NCBI GenBank assembly: GCA_002322035.1
Contig: DCNF01000095.1
Span: forward strand, 1-7,559
Source: Geobacter sp. UBA1603
GTDB lineage: Bacteria; Desulfobacterota; Desulfuromonadia; Geobacterales; Pseudopelobacteraceae
Length of the DNA: 7,559 bases
Direction: 5' to 3'
In this document: piece by piece, positions 1 through 6,092 of the stretch
How the letters are laid out: each line of letters opens with the position of its first letter
Position numbering within the stretch: the stretch's first letter is position 1
Notes under the pieces: generated by a model
Databases searched by the model: none
What the model was told of the DNA's origin: nothing
Seen by the model: the letters and a program-made list of their open reading frames with translations, nothing else
Made by a program: the position numbers and the translations under genes

Positions 1-1071
1 CTTGCCGTGGCCGAACTCGCCGTAGCCCTTGATCATGGAGCCCTTCGGCTTTTCGGTGATGTTGTAGAGGTCGAAGCCGGTGGCTACGACGATGGCGCCG
101 ACCGGTTCGACGACCAGCGTGTCTTCCTGCTCGTAATCCACGGCGCCGGGGCCGCAGACCTTCTGGCAGAGGCCGCACTTTCCGGTCTTGAACTTGGTGC
201 AGTTTTCCCGGTCGATGACCGGGGTATTGGGGACCGCCTGGGGGAAGGGTACGTAGATGGCCGGGCGCATCCCCAGGTTGCAGTCGAACTTGTTGGGGAT
301 CTTCTTGATCGGGCACTTCTCCATGCAGACGCCGCAACCGGTGCATTTGTCTTCGTCGACAGAGCGGGCCTTCTTCTTGATGGTGACCTGGAAGTTGCCG
401 ATATACCCTTCCACCAGTTCGATCTCGCTGTAGGTGTAGAGCTTGATCTTGGGGTGGTTGGCCACGTCGACCATCTTGGGGGTCATGATGCACTGGGAGC
501 AGTCCAGGGTCGGGAAGGTCTCGGAGAGCTGGGCCATGTGCCCGCCGATGGAGGGTTCCCGCTCCACCAGGACGACCTCGTGGCCGGCGTCGGCGATATC
601 GAGGGCGGCCTGGATACCGGCGATGCCGCCGCCGATGACCAGAGAGCGTTTAGTGACCGGTACGGTGATGGTGGGTAGAACCCGGTTCTTCTTGACCCGC
701 TCCACCATCATGCCGACGATCTCTATCGCCTTCTCCGTTGCCTCTTCCTTGTCTTCATGGACCCAGGAACAGTGTTCTCGGATGTTGGCCATCTCGCACA
801 GGAACGGATTCAGCCCCGCCGCCTCCACCGCCTTGCGGAAGGTGCGCTCGTGCATGCGGGGGGAACAGGCCGCCACGACAACGTGGGACAGTTTCTGCTC
901 CTGAATGGCTTTTTTCAGCAGGCCCTGACCCGGGTCGGAGCACATGTACTTGTAGTCGGTGGCAAAGGCCACGCCGGGAAGTTTGCCGACCTCGGCAGCC
1001 ACCCGCTCCACATCCACCGTCCTCGATATGTTCTCGCCGCAATGGCAGACAAATACGCCTATTCTGGACAT
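1..1071 (-). CDS. hdrA: HdrA-like heterodisulfide reductase subunit A, FAD/iron-sulfur protein (N-terminal 357 residues, C-terminus outside window)
   Basis: The frame is open from an ATG at 1071 to the left edge. A GAGG five bases before the ATG supports the start. HdrA is the FAD-carrying, electron-bifurcating core of cytoplasmic HdrABC complexes. Visible parts in order: an N-terminal domain starting MSRIGVFVCHCGEN with cysteines at 9, 11, 44, 69, 92 and 101; a dinucleotide-binding loop IGGGIAG at about residues 146-152; DCSQC at 190-194; a ferredoxin motif CTGCGVCMEKCP at 243-254; and a second cysteine set at 291, 299, 302 and 306. The frame then enters the rest of the FAD domain (GAIVVATGFD, about 325-334). 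It lies downstream of hdrC-hdrB on the same strand but behind a repeat element. A BamE-type HdrA paralogue is an alternative; the missing C-terminus and downstream genes (for example mvhD or flx genes) would decide. The family is clear, the partner complex is inferred. Confidence 0.95.
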   Translation of the reverse strand, partial: MSRIGVFVCHCGENISRTVDVERVAAEVGKLPGVAFATDYKYMCSDPGQGLLKKAIQEQKLSHVVVAACSPRMHERTFRKAVEAAGLNPFLCEMANIREHCSWVHEDKEEATEKAIEIVGMMVERVKKNRVLPTITVPVTKRSLVIGGGIAGIQAALDIADAGHEVVLVEREPSIGGHMAQLSETFPTLDCSQCIMTPKMVDVANHPKIKLYTYSEIELVEGYIGNFQVTIKKKARSVDEDKCTGCGVCMEKCPIKKIPNKFDCNLGMRPAIYVPFPQAVPNTPVIDRENCTKFKTGKCGLCQKVCGPGAVDYEQEDTLVVEPVGAIVVATGFDLYNITEKPKGSMIKGYGEFGHGK

Positions 1072-1093
1072 GTAAACCTCATACAAAAAGCTT

Positions 1094-1303
1094 TAATAAC
1101 ACGGAGGAACGGAGGGGCACGGAGAATAACAAAAATCAGAATCTATTTGAGTAAAAGCAAAGGCTAAAATCTTTTTATGGTTAAACCTTAAAGCACAAAG
1201 GCTAAAATCTTTTGGGGTTAACTTTTCAAAGCCTTTTGCTTTTGACTTTACATTCGTTTTAGTTTTTGACGTTCTCCGTGTTCTCCGTTCCTCCGTGTTA
1301 TTA
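1094..1303. repeat. Nested inverted-repeat element between hdrB and hdrA
   Basis: The outer arms are a perfect 21-base inverted repeat, 1094-1114 against 1283-1303. Each arm carries purine-rich CACGGAG/AACGGAG units, and a further CACGGAGAA is shared just inside both arms. Inside lies an AT-rich core with an imperfect inverted pair (1153-1165 against 1230-1243, one base longer on the right) and a direct repeat. No transposase gene or clear target-site duplication is visible. The right arm begins 6 bases past the hdrB stop (TAA at 1312-1310), so a transcript leaving hdrB would run straight into it and could fold into a long hairpin. It may be a dispersed non-autonomous repeat, a transcription attenuator, or both; the sequence alone does not separate these. 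Confidence 0.8.
1158..1213. repeat. 18-base direct repeat inside the hdrB-hdrA element
   Basis: CAAAGGCTAAAATCTTTT occurs exactly at 1158-1175 and 1196-1213, a 38-base period. Both copies are followed within two to four bases by GGTTAA and preceded by AAAGC or AAGCA. The unit therefore looks like a tandem duplication of about 38 bases within the AT-rich core. Confidence 0.85.
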
Positions 1304-1309
1304 CGGTTA

Positions 1310-2188
1310 TTACAGCAGTTGTTTTTCTTTCAGCAGCGGCATGGGGTTGACGATCAACGCATCCAGGCCGAGTTTGTCGGCGGAAAGTCCGCAGGCCAGC
1401 CCCACCAGCTGGGTGATATAAAAGACCGGCAGACCGTATTCGGTGCTGTAGACCCCTTCGATCTCTTTCTGGCGGATATCCAGGTTGCCGTGGCACAGGG
1501 GGCAGCCGACCATGATGCAGTCGGCGCCGGCCGCCTTGGCCGAGTCGAGGATGGCGTTACTGAGCTGGATGACCACGCCGGGACGCGAGAGGGTGAAGTT
1601 GGCGCCGCAGCATTCCATGCGGTGGGTCCAGACGACGGTCTCGGCACCGGCGGCCTCGACGACACGCTCCATAATGGTGGGGGCCTCGACGCAGTCCAGA
1701 TTGGGCACCTCGGGGGGGCGGGTCAGGAGGCAGCCGTAATAGCAGGCGACCTTGAGACCGGCCAGCGGTTTGGTGATCTTGTCTTTCAGATGGTCGAGCC
1801 CGAAGTCTTTGGCCAGGATTTCCAGCAGGTGTTTGACGGCACCATCCAGCCTGACCGGGGCATCGATCGCTTTTTCCACCTGTTTGCGTTTTGCCGCATT
1901 CTCGTCAAGGGTGTGCTGGGTAAACTTGAGCCGTGAGAAGCAGGCGGCGCAGGCCACCGCCAGGTCTCCTTCCACCTGTTCGGCCAATTCAAGATTCTTG
2001 GCACAGAGGGAGAGGGAGAGCAGTTCGTCCACGTTATGGGCCGGGGTGGCGCCGCAGCAGAACCAGTCCGGTACTTCGGTGAGGCCGATGTTAAGCGCCT
2101 TGAACAGCTCGCGGGTGGAAAGGTCGTATTCGCCGGCCGAAGCGTGCAGAGAGCAGCCGGGGTAGTAGGCATACTTCAGATCACTCAC
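1310..2188 (-). CDS. hdrB: HdrB-like heterodisulfide reductase subunit B (two CCG domains)
   Basis: 292 residues, the usual size for HdrB. The protein carries two cysteine-rich CCG repeats, the signature of the subunit that binds noncubane [4Fe-4S] clusters and reduces the disulfide substrate. The first repeat has C12 (YPGCS), C44-C45 (FCCG) and C80/C83 (CAAC). The second has C149/C153, C193-C194 (ECCG) and C229/C232 (CPLC). No cluster cysteine is missing. The start is a GTG at 2188 whose bases overlap the hdrC stop (GTGA), with a weak GGGGA ahead of it; this overlap implies translational coupling to hdrC. The gene ends LLKEKQLL followed by TAA and then the repeat element. The physiological disulfide is unknown: non-methanogens lack CoM-S-S-CoB, so another disulfide or acceptor is inferred. 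Confidence 0.96.
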   Translation of the reverse strand: MSDLKYAYYPGCSLHASAGEYDLSTRELFKALNIGLTEVPDWFCCGATPAHNVDELLSLSLCAKNLELAEQVEGDLAVACAACFSRLKFTQHTLDENAAKRKQVEKAIDAPVRLDGAVKHLLEILAKDFGLDHLKDKITKPLAGLKVACYYGCLLTRPPEVPNLDCVEAPTIMERVVEAAGAETVVWTHRMECCGANFTLSRPGVVIQLSNAILDSAKAAGADCIMVGCPLCHGNLDIRQKEIEGVYSTEYGLPVFYITQLVGLACGLSADKLGLDALIVNPMPLLKEKQLL

Positions 2189-2769
2189 AACGCTTCCCCT
2201 TTTTTTCTCATCTCTTCGATTCTCGAGAAAATCTTCTCTATTTCAGCCATATTCCTGTTCTTGCTGTGGAACATTTTCAGCTTCCCTTTGGCAAGCAGCT
2301 TCGGACCAAGCATCATGTCTTTTAAGAACTGGCCCGATTTGACGTTGAAGACCGCTGCCAGGCGCATCTCATACTGGCGGCCGTAGGTGCGGATGTTGTC
2401 AAGAAAGACCTTGTTGGCCAACTGGACGTAGCTTTCCTTGGAGGGACCGTCCAGGTCCCAGGACAACTTGCGCAGAGCGTCCATGATCGAAGCCAGATGG
2501 ACTTTGTTGGGGCAGCGGGTCGAACAGGTCTCGCAGGAAGCGCAGTACCAGATGGAGCGGCCTGCCAGAATCCGCCGCCACTGCCCAAGCTGCAGCAGAC
2601 GTACAACCCGGTTGGGGGGGTGGTCCATAAAAGTCGCCATGGGACAGCCGGCCGAACATTTACCGCATTGAAAGCAGCGGCGCACCGACGTATCGGAGAG
2701 CGCCTCAACCTTGCGGACCACGTCCAGCTCCATGGTCTTCTGCGAGATGATCATTTTTTTCTTTTTCAC
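2185..2769 (-). CDS. hdrC: HdrC-like heterodisulfide reductase subunit C (two [4Fe-4S] ferredoxin motifs)
   Basis: 194 residues. Two classical CxxCxxCxxxCP motifs are present: C32, C35, C38, C42 (RRCFQCGKCSAGCP) and C76, C79, C82, C86 (YCASCETCSTRCP). These form the electron wire from HdrA to HdrB in the soluble complex. No membrane segment is visible, so it is the soluble HdrC type rather than the HdrE-associated type. The C-terminal third is lysine-rich and helical. The GTG at 2769 is preceded by AGGTG about six bases upstream. Internal ATG codons at residues 6 and 13 are alternatives that would trim only the lysine-rich N-terminus. It is the first gene of the hdrCB unit. Confidence 0.95.
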   Translation of the reverse strand: MKKKKMIISQKTMELDVVRKVEALSDTSVRRCFQCGKCSAGCPMATFMDHPPNRVVRLLQLGQWRRILAGRSIWYCASCETCSTRCPNKVHLASIMDALRKLSWDLDGPSKESYVQLANKVFLDNIRTYGRQYEMRLAAVFNVKSGQFLKDMMLGPKLLAKGKLKMFHSKNRNMAEIEKIFSRIEEMRKKGEAL

Positions 2770-3040
2770 GCACGCACCTATTTAGTAAAACTAAAATTCC
2801 ACCAACCGCAACGCGACTGGTGGACAACGGAGGGGAATCGGTACTCCTGGAGGACCTGACCGCCGGCCACATCAGGGTACTATTGTTTACACAACCGCTC
2901 TGCAAATTGCAAGACAAAAAGCGTTCTACAGCGCCTAACGTTTAGGTTGAATAAAAAGTATGCACCGCTGCCAGCCGTGCTCCAGAAACGCCGCACCAGC
3001 CTGCTCAAAAACAGGGCAGCACCCCGGCAGCCGCCGCCAG
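2770..3040 (-). promoter_or_regulatory. Non-coding region upstream of hdrC with several short palindromes (promoter/leader region)
   Basis: No credible gene lies here. Reading toward hdrC, the palindromes are: CCTAA-CGT-TTAGG (2934-2946); TGCAA-A-TTGCA (2901-2911); CCTGA/TCAGG (2855-2859, 2872-2876); a 7-base stem TCCACCA/TGGTGGA with a 13-base loop (2798-2804, 2818-2824); and TTTAGT-AAA-ACTAAA (2781-2795), which ends 11 bases before the hdrC GTG. On the minus strand TTGCAA, 17 bases, then TAAACA is a poor sigma-70 match overlapping the 2901-2911 palindrome. A weak terminator for the radical SAM gene (CGTT/AACG stem then CTTTTT, minus strand, near 2915-2942) is possible but unconvincing. Confidence 0.4.
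2781..2795. promoter_or_regulatory. Perfect palindrome TTTAGT-N3-ACTAAA just upstream of hdrC
   Basis: Six-base perfect arms around AAA, ending 11 bases before the hdrC GTG. It could be an operator half-site pair or a small hairpin close to the ribosome binding site. No known regulator is assigned. Confidence 0.4.
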
Positions 3041-4363
3041 CTATGCCTCGCCAGGCGGCCAGGCCGATTCGAAACCGGCGGGAAAAAAGTTCTCTTTTGT
3101 ACGGTTGTAATAACCGAACTGCAGTTTCGGGTACTCCTGCTTCAAGCGGACGAGCAGGTTGTACATCCCGGTCCCCCTGCCCGGCACCCCTATTTCCCGG
3201 TTGTAGTAATCCGGATCAATAGACAGATTTCTCATCTGGATCATGTCAACACCATACTCGCCGACAAAGCGGAGCAGCGCATCTACTTCTTCAGGAGCAT
3301 CGCTCACCCCCGGCGACACCAGATAATTGATCATAGTGAACCGGCCGTTTTCCTTCGCGGCCCGAACCGAACGGAGGACATCAGAAAATGAGTAGCCGCG
3401 CGGGCGGTAGTAGCGGTTATACAACTCCTCCCGCACTGAGTTCATTGAAAAACGGAAGGAATCCATCCCCGCATCACAGAGCAGTTGAATCCGGCCCGGG
3501 AGGGAGCCGTTGGAGTTGAAGTTGACCGTGCCACGAGAAGTCGCCTTCTTCATACGACGGGTAGCATCGGCGATGGTGTCGGCCTGAAGGATCGGATCTC
3601 CCTCGCACCCCTGTCCGTAGGAGACGATCGCCTGATCGGCCTGTTCCAGGTGCGGGACCGCTATCTCGCACAACTCATCCGGCGTCGGCACAAAGGTTAT
3701 ACGTTCATGGTTAGCCGGACAGCACTCTGAAGGCTGGAGTGAAATACAGCCGAGGCAGGCCGAATTACAGGCCGGAGAGGTGGGAAGCGGGGCCTCCCAG
3801 CGACGGTAGAAGAGATTTTTTGCCGCGAAGCAGTGGTAATCAACAGCACAGCGGGCAAGCTGCTCCAGCAGCCGATTGTCCGGCAACTCTTTCAGCAGGC
3901 GCCTGACCAGCGGATCAAGGGTGCGGTCATCGTAGTTACAGGGATTCCAGTTCTGGTTGGAGTCAACTTTTGAGGCGGCGACAACGAAGCACTCCCGCTG
4001 TTCGTCCCAGGTGACGGCGGTGTAGGACCAGAGCGGAAGATGCGTCGTCTTTCCGGTATAGTCACAGGCCGGGAGCAGGGTCCGCACATAACCGGGCGCC
4101 ATGAAGGCCGCCACGGCTTGCAGGCGCCCCCGCACACCCGGGGCCCTTTCAACTGTCACAAATTTCTTTTTGCGCTGATCCCAGGCGATCGGCGGCAGGG
4201 CCGGCATGGTAAACAGCCGGCTGTCCTCCGGGAGCGGAATCAACTCCACCTGATCCGGCAGAACCGCCTCGGGACCGCTCATCCCGGCCATGCACAGTTC
4301 GGGGTGATCAAAGATGGTCCCTGCGGCATCGGCAAATAATAGCTTGGGAAGATGGTTGGGCAC
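3041..4363 (-). CDS. Radical SAM protein of uncharacterised function with a long N-terminal domain
   Basis: 440 residues. The radical SAM [4Fe-4S] motif CNSACLGC (CX3CX2C; C199, C203, C206) is complete, so reductive cleavage of S-adenosylmethionine is expected. It is followed by a paired cysteine C215-C216, a GQGCEGDP segment (250-257) in the place of the SAM-binding GGE-type motif, and a barrel-like stretch with FNSNGS, FRFSMNS and MINYLVSPG. About 195 residues precede the cluster. They form an aromatic-rich domain with several scattered cysteines (24, 100, 125, 142, 172, 178) that I do not recognise. No SPASM-like cysteine cluster is visible at the C-terminus. The GTG start at 4363 has AGGA six bases upstream, overlapping the upstream gene's stop, so this start is well supported. 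The upstream YeiW-like gene ends 3 bases before it, implying an operon. The substrate is unknown. Confidence 0.9.
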   Translation of the reverse strand: MPNHLPKLLFADAAGTIFDHPELCMAGMSGPEAVLPDQVELIPLPEDSRLFTMPALPPIAWDQRKKKFVTVERAPGVRGRLQAVAAFMAPGYVRTLLPACDYTGKTTHLPLWSYTAVTWDEQRECFVVAASKVDSNQNWNPCNYDDRTLDPLVRRLLKELPDNRLLEQLARCAVDYHCFAAKNLFYRRWEAPLPTSPACNSACLGCISLQPSECCPANHERITFVPTPDELCEIAVPHLEQADQAIVSYGQGCEGDPILQADTIADATRRMKKATSRGTVNFNSNGSLPGRIQLLCDAGMDSFRFSMNSVREELYNRYYRPRGYSFSDVLRSVRAAKENGRFTMINYLVSPGVSDAPEEVDALLRFVGEYGVDMIQMRNLSIDPDYYNREIGVPGRGTGMYNLLVRLKQEYPKLQFGYYNRTKENFFPAGFESAWPPGEA

Positions 4364-4366
4364 GGT

Positions 4367-4651
4367 TTATCCTTTCGGGGATTGCGGGGCTGTCGCCCGT
4401 TCCCATTCCGTCAGGCAGATCAGTGCCTGATCACGACTTGCGCCGCACATTTCCGGATGCGGCCGCAAACCGCTGCAGACCGCCGGCCGGGCTGCGCTAC
4501 CAAACAGCAGGCAGCGACACAGCGGATCAAGCTGCACACAGGGCACACCGGCGGGCTTGCCCCGCTCCATGCCTGGAATGGCAGACGAAATTGACGGAGC
4601 GATGCAGCATGCACCGCAACCGGGGCGACAGGTCATCGAGTCCATGGCCAC
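4367..4651 (-). CDS. yeiW: YeiW-like (UPF0153, YkgJ-type) zinc/iron-chelating cysteine-cluster protein
   Basis: 94 residues from a GTG at 4651. Ten cysteines (8, 12, 15, 16, 38, 45, 47, 59, 69, 79) include the family signature [16 protein letters not shown]. The following [24 protein letters not shown] and EMCG blocks match what I recall of E. coli YeiW along nearly its whole length. The family is predicted to bind metal, probably zinc or an iron-sulfur cluster; its reaction is not established. Start choice is uncertain. GAGGA eight bases upstream favours GTG 4651. ATG 4645 would be almost leaderless if the strong-looking promoter at 4654-4681 is used. ATG 4636 (MTCRPGCG) matches the usual family N-terminus. 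The gene ends 3 bases before the radical SAM gene, suggesting a shared function. Confidence 0.88.
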   Translation of the reverse strand: MAMDSMTCRPGCGACCIAPSISSAIPGMERGKPAGVPCVQLDPLCRCLLFGSAARPAVCSGLRPHPEMCGASRDQALICLTEWERATAPQSPKG

Positions 4652-4653
4652 AA

Positions 4654-4681
4654 ATCATATCCTCACAACCGGCCAGGTCAA
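4654..4681 (-). promoter_or_regulatory. Candidate sigma-70 promoter for the yeiW/radical SAM unit
   Basis: On the minus strand TTGACC (4681-4676), a 16-base spacer and TATGAT (4659-4654) match the consensus at five of six bases in each hexamer. The expected transcript start, around 4646-4648, lies next to ATG 4645, giving a leaderless or nearly leaderless mRNA. The GAGGA that would serve GTG 4651 lies within the promoter, so the two readings exclude each other. Confidence 0.4.
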
Positions 4682-4713
4682 TACAATTTTAGCGGAGAAA
4701 CTACAGTTAACAG

Positions 4714-4741
4714 TTGACTTCACCGCTTTTTCAGTCATAAC
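4714..4741 (+). promoter_or_regulatory. Candidate sigma-70 promoter for the plus-strand hypothetical-deacetylase-amidotransferase-nuo unit
   Basis: TTGACT (4714-4719), a 16-base spacer and CATAAC (4736-4741) match the consensus at five and four of six bases. A start near 4748 would leave a leader of about 43 bases before ATG 4791. It is the only plausible promoter I see ahead of this run of closely packed genes. Confidence 0.4.
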
Positions 4742-4780
4742 CTCACGTCAATGCAATGTCTTTCAGCGTAATTCCGCAAC

Positions 4781-4785
4781 GGAGG
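4781..4785 (+). promoter_or_regulatory. Ribosome binding site GGAGG fixing the start at 4791
   Basis: A GGAGG five bases before ATG 4791. It selects this ATG over upstream in-frame codons reaching back to 4557, which would overlap the oppositely oriented yeiW gene. Confidence 0.8.
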
Positions 4786-4790
4786 CATCG

Positions 4791-5267
4791 ATGATATTCG
4801 GCAAAACAAACCAACAGCTGGAAGATGCCGAGGCCCGGATAAAAAAACTCCAGGAACAGCTTGACTGGCATGAACGGCACTACCAGAAACAGCAGGGGTA
4901 CATCGAGGGGCTCTACGATGTGATTGGCGATCTCTGCCGCCAGCTCGGCATGGTCCTGAACAGGGACAACTATCCCAGAATCCAGGGTCACCGCAACCAG
5001 ACCGACAACTGCAACTTCTTTCAGGATCTTGCACCTCTCTTTCATTCACGTATGAATAAGAACAGGAATATTACCTGCTATTTCGGCAAGGATCTGGTTG
5101 AAATCCGGAAGAAATTCCAGGACCGGGATTTTAAGGACAGCAGCCTGATCCACCTGACAGAGCGCTTCTCTCTTGAGGATCTGAAAAGGTTACTGCGTGA
5201 CCTGATGTGGAAAAAACCGCTCAAGGACGGATTAGCCGAAATCCGGGCCGAAAAAAAACTCGACTGA
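4791..5267 (+). CDS. Hypothetical coiled-coil protein, 158 residues
   Basis: I do not recognise the family. The protein begins MIFGKTNQQLEDAEARIKKL. Residues about 7-40 have the charged heptad-like pattern of a coiled coil. The middle part has two cysteines flanking an NFFQDLAPLF segment, and the C-terminal half is rich in Lys/Arg/Asp and predicted helical (FSLEDLKRLLRDLMW). There is no signal peptide or membrane segment, so it should be cytoplasmic. The start is set by a strong GGAGG. It is the first gene of the plus-strand run and ends 18 bases before the deacetylase, so co-transcription is likely, but no functional link to cell-wall or complex I genes can be read from it. Confidence 0.8.
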   Translation: MIFGKTNQQLEDAEARIKKLQEQLDWHERHYQKQQGYIEGLYDVIGDLCRQLGMVLNRDNYPRIQGHRNQTDNCNFFQDLAPLFHSRMNKNRNITCYFGKDLVEIRKKFQDRDFKDSSLIHLTERFSLEDLKRLLRDLMWKKPLKDGLAEIRAEKKLD

Positions 5268-5285
5268 ATTGACCGGCCGCCCCCC

Positions 5286-6092
5286 GTGACCAGACTCTTC
5301 CATTTGTTGGCCGCCACTGCGCTATGCGCACTTACCACAGTACAGCCGCCTGCTGCATCGGCCGCAGACATCCTCCCGCTTGACAAACTGCAGCAATCCA
5401 TTACCAAACGCTTCGCCAACCGCAAGCCGGCGCGATGGGGCGAGAATGTCCCCGGGGTCAGCACACGACTTGACACCTCAGAACGGGTGGTGGCACTGAC
5501 GCTGGATGCCTGCGGATCACCAAAGGGCACAGGCGCTGACCGCTCACTGATCGAGTTTCTGGTCCGTGAGCAGATCCCTGCGACCCTGTTCATCAATTAC
5601 CGCTGGATTAGCGCAAATCAGGAGCTGTTCCGGCAGCTCTCCGGCAACCCGCTCTTTGAAATCGCCAACCACGGCTACAGCCACAAACCGGCCTCGGTCA
5701 ACGGCCGCTCGGCCTACGGCATCGGCGGTACACGAGACATCAGGGAACTTGTCGAAGAAATCGAGACAAACTCCCGAGCGATTGAGGCGCGCAGCGGCAC
5801 AAGGCCCCGCCTGTACCGCTCCGGAACCGCATATTATGACGAGGTGGCGGTCGAGATCGCAGCTGCCCTCGGACACCAGGTTGCCGGATACAGCGTACTC
5901 GGCGATGCAGGAGCCACCTATTCCGCGTCCCAGGTAACTGCGGCCCTGCTCCGCTCGCGACCAGGAGATATCATTCTCTGTCACATGAATCACCCGGCCA
6001 GTGGTACCGGAGCAGGCATCATGGCTGCCGTCCCGGAGCTGAAAAAACGCGGCTTCCGCTTCGTACGGATGTCGGACTACCCATTGAAGTGA
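5286..6092 (+). CDS. Exported polysaccharide deacetylase (NodB domain)
   Basis: 268 residues. An N-terminal signal peptide (hydrophobic LLAATALCALTTV, cleavage probably after ASA near residue 26) points to export. The NodB-fold motifs are in order. Motif 1 is LTLDACG, with D74 as the likely catalytic base and the usual second Asp replaced by A75. Motif 2 is NHGYSH, with H129 and H133 as metal ligands. Next comes YRSGTAYYDE (177-186), in place of the RPPYG-type motif, and GDIILCHMNHP (227-237) with H233 and H236. The enzyme should remove N-acetyl groups from a cell-wall or surface glycan, but the substrate is unknown. The GTG start at 5286 lacks an obvious ribosome binding site. Its stop overlaps the start of the next gene (GTGA), implying coupling. 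The TLDACG and SGTAYYD variants appear to mark a subfamily rather than decay, because the rest is intact. Confidence 0.92.
   Translation: MTRLFHLLAATALCALTTVQPPAASAADILPLDKLQQSITKRFANRKPARWGENVPGVSTRLDTSERVVALTLDACGSPKGTGADRSLIEFLVREQIPATLFINYRWISANQELFRQLSGNPLFEIANHGYSHKPASVNGRSAYGIGGTRDIRELVEEIETNSRAIEARSGTRPRLYRSGTAYYDEVAVEIAAALGHQVAGYSVLGDAGATYSASQVTAALLRSRPGDIILCHMNHPASGTGAGIMAAVPELKKRGFRFVRMSDYPLK

Noticed and set aside
7..678. Long open frame on the plus strand opposite hdrA
   Set aside because: It is antisense to a clear HdrA with all cysteine motifs. The frame stays open because of GC-rich codon bias, and no ribosome binding site or family motif supports it.
1094..1303. CRISPR array or insertion sequence in the hdrB-hdrA gap
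   Set aside because: The repeats are few, partly inverted and without regular unique spacers, and there is no transposase frame.
1295..1936. Plus-strand open frame of 213 codons opposite hdrB
   Set aside because: It is a shadow of hdrB, begins inside the repeat arm and shows no recognisable motif.
2705..2917. Small minus-strand frame covering the hdrC upstream region
   Set aside because: It overlaps the hdrC start in another frame, has no ribosome binding site and its composition looks non-coding.
2911..2946. Rho-independent terminator after the radical SAM gene
   Set aside because: A CTTTTT run follows only a four-base stem (CGTT/AACG) with a long loop, too weak to call.
2947..3391. Plus-strand frames around the end of the radical SAM gene
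   Set aside because: They are mostly antisense to the radical SAM gene, with arginine/proline-rich low-information translations and no start signal.
4557..4790. N-terminal extension of the 158-residue protein back to 4557
   Set aside because: It would overlap yeiW on the other strand and the divergent promoter region. The strong GGAGG at 4781-4785 selects ATG 4791.
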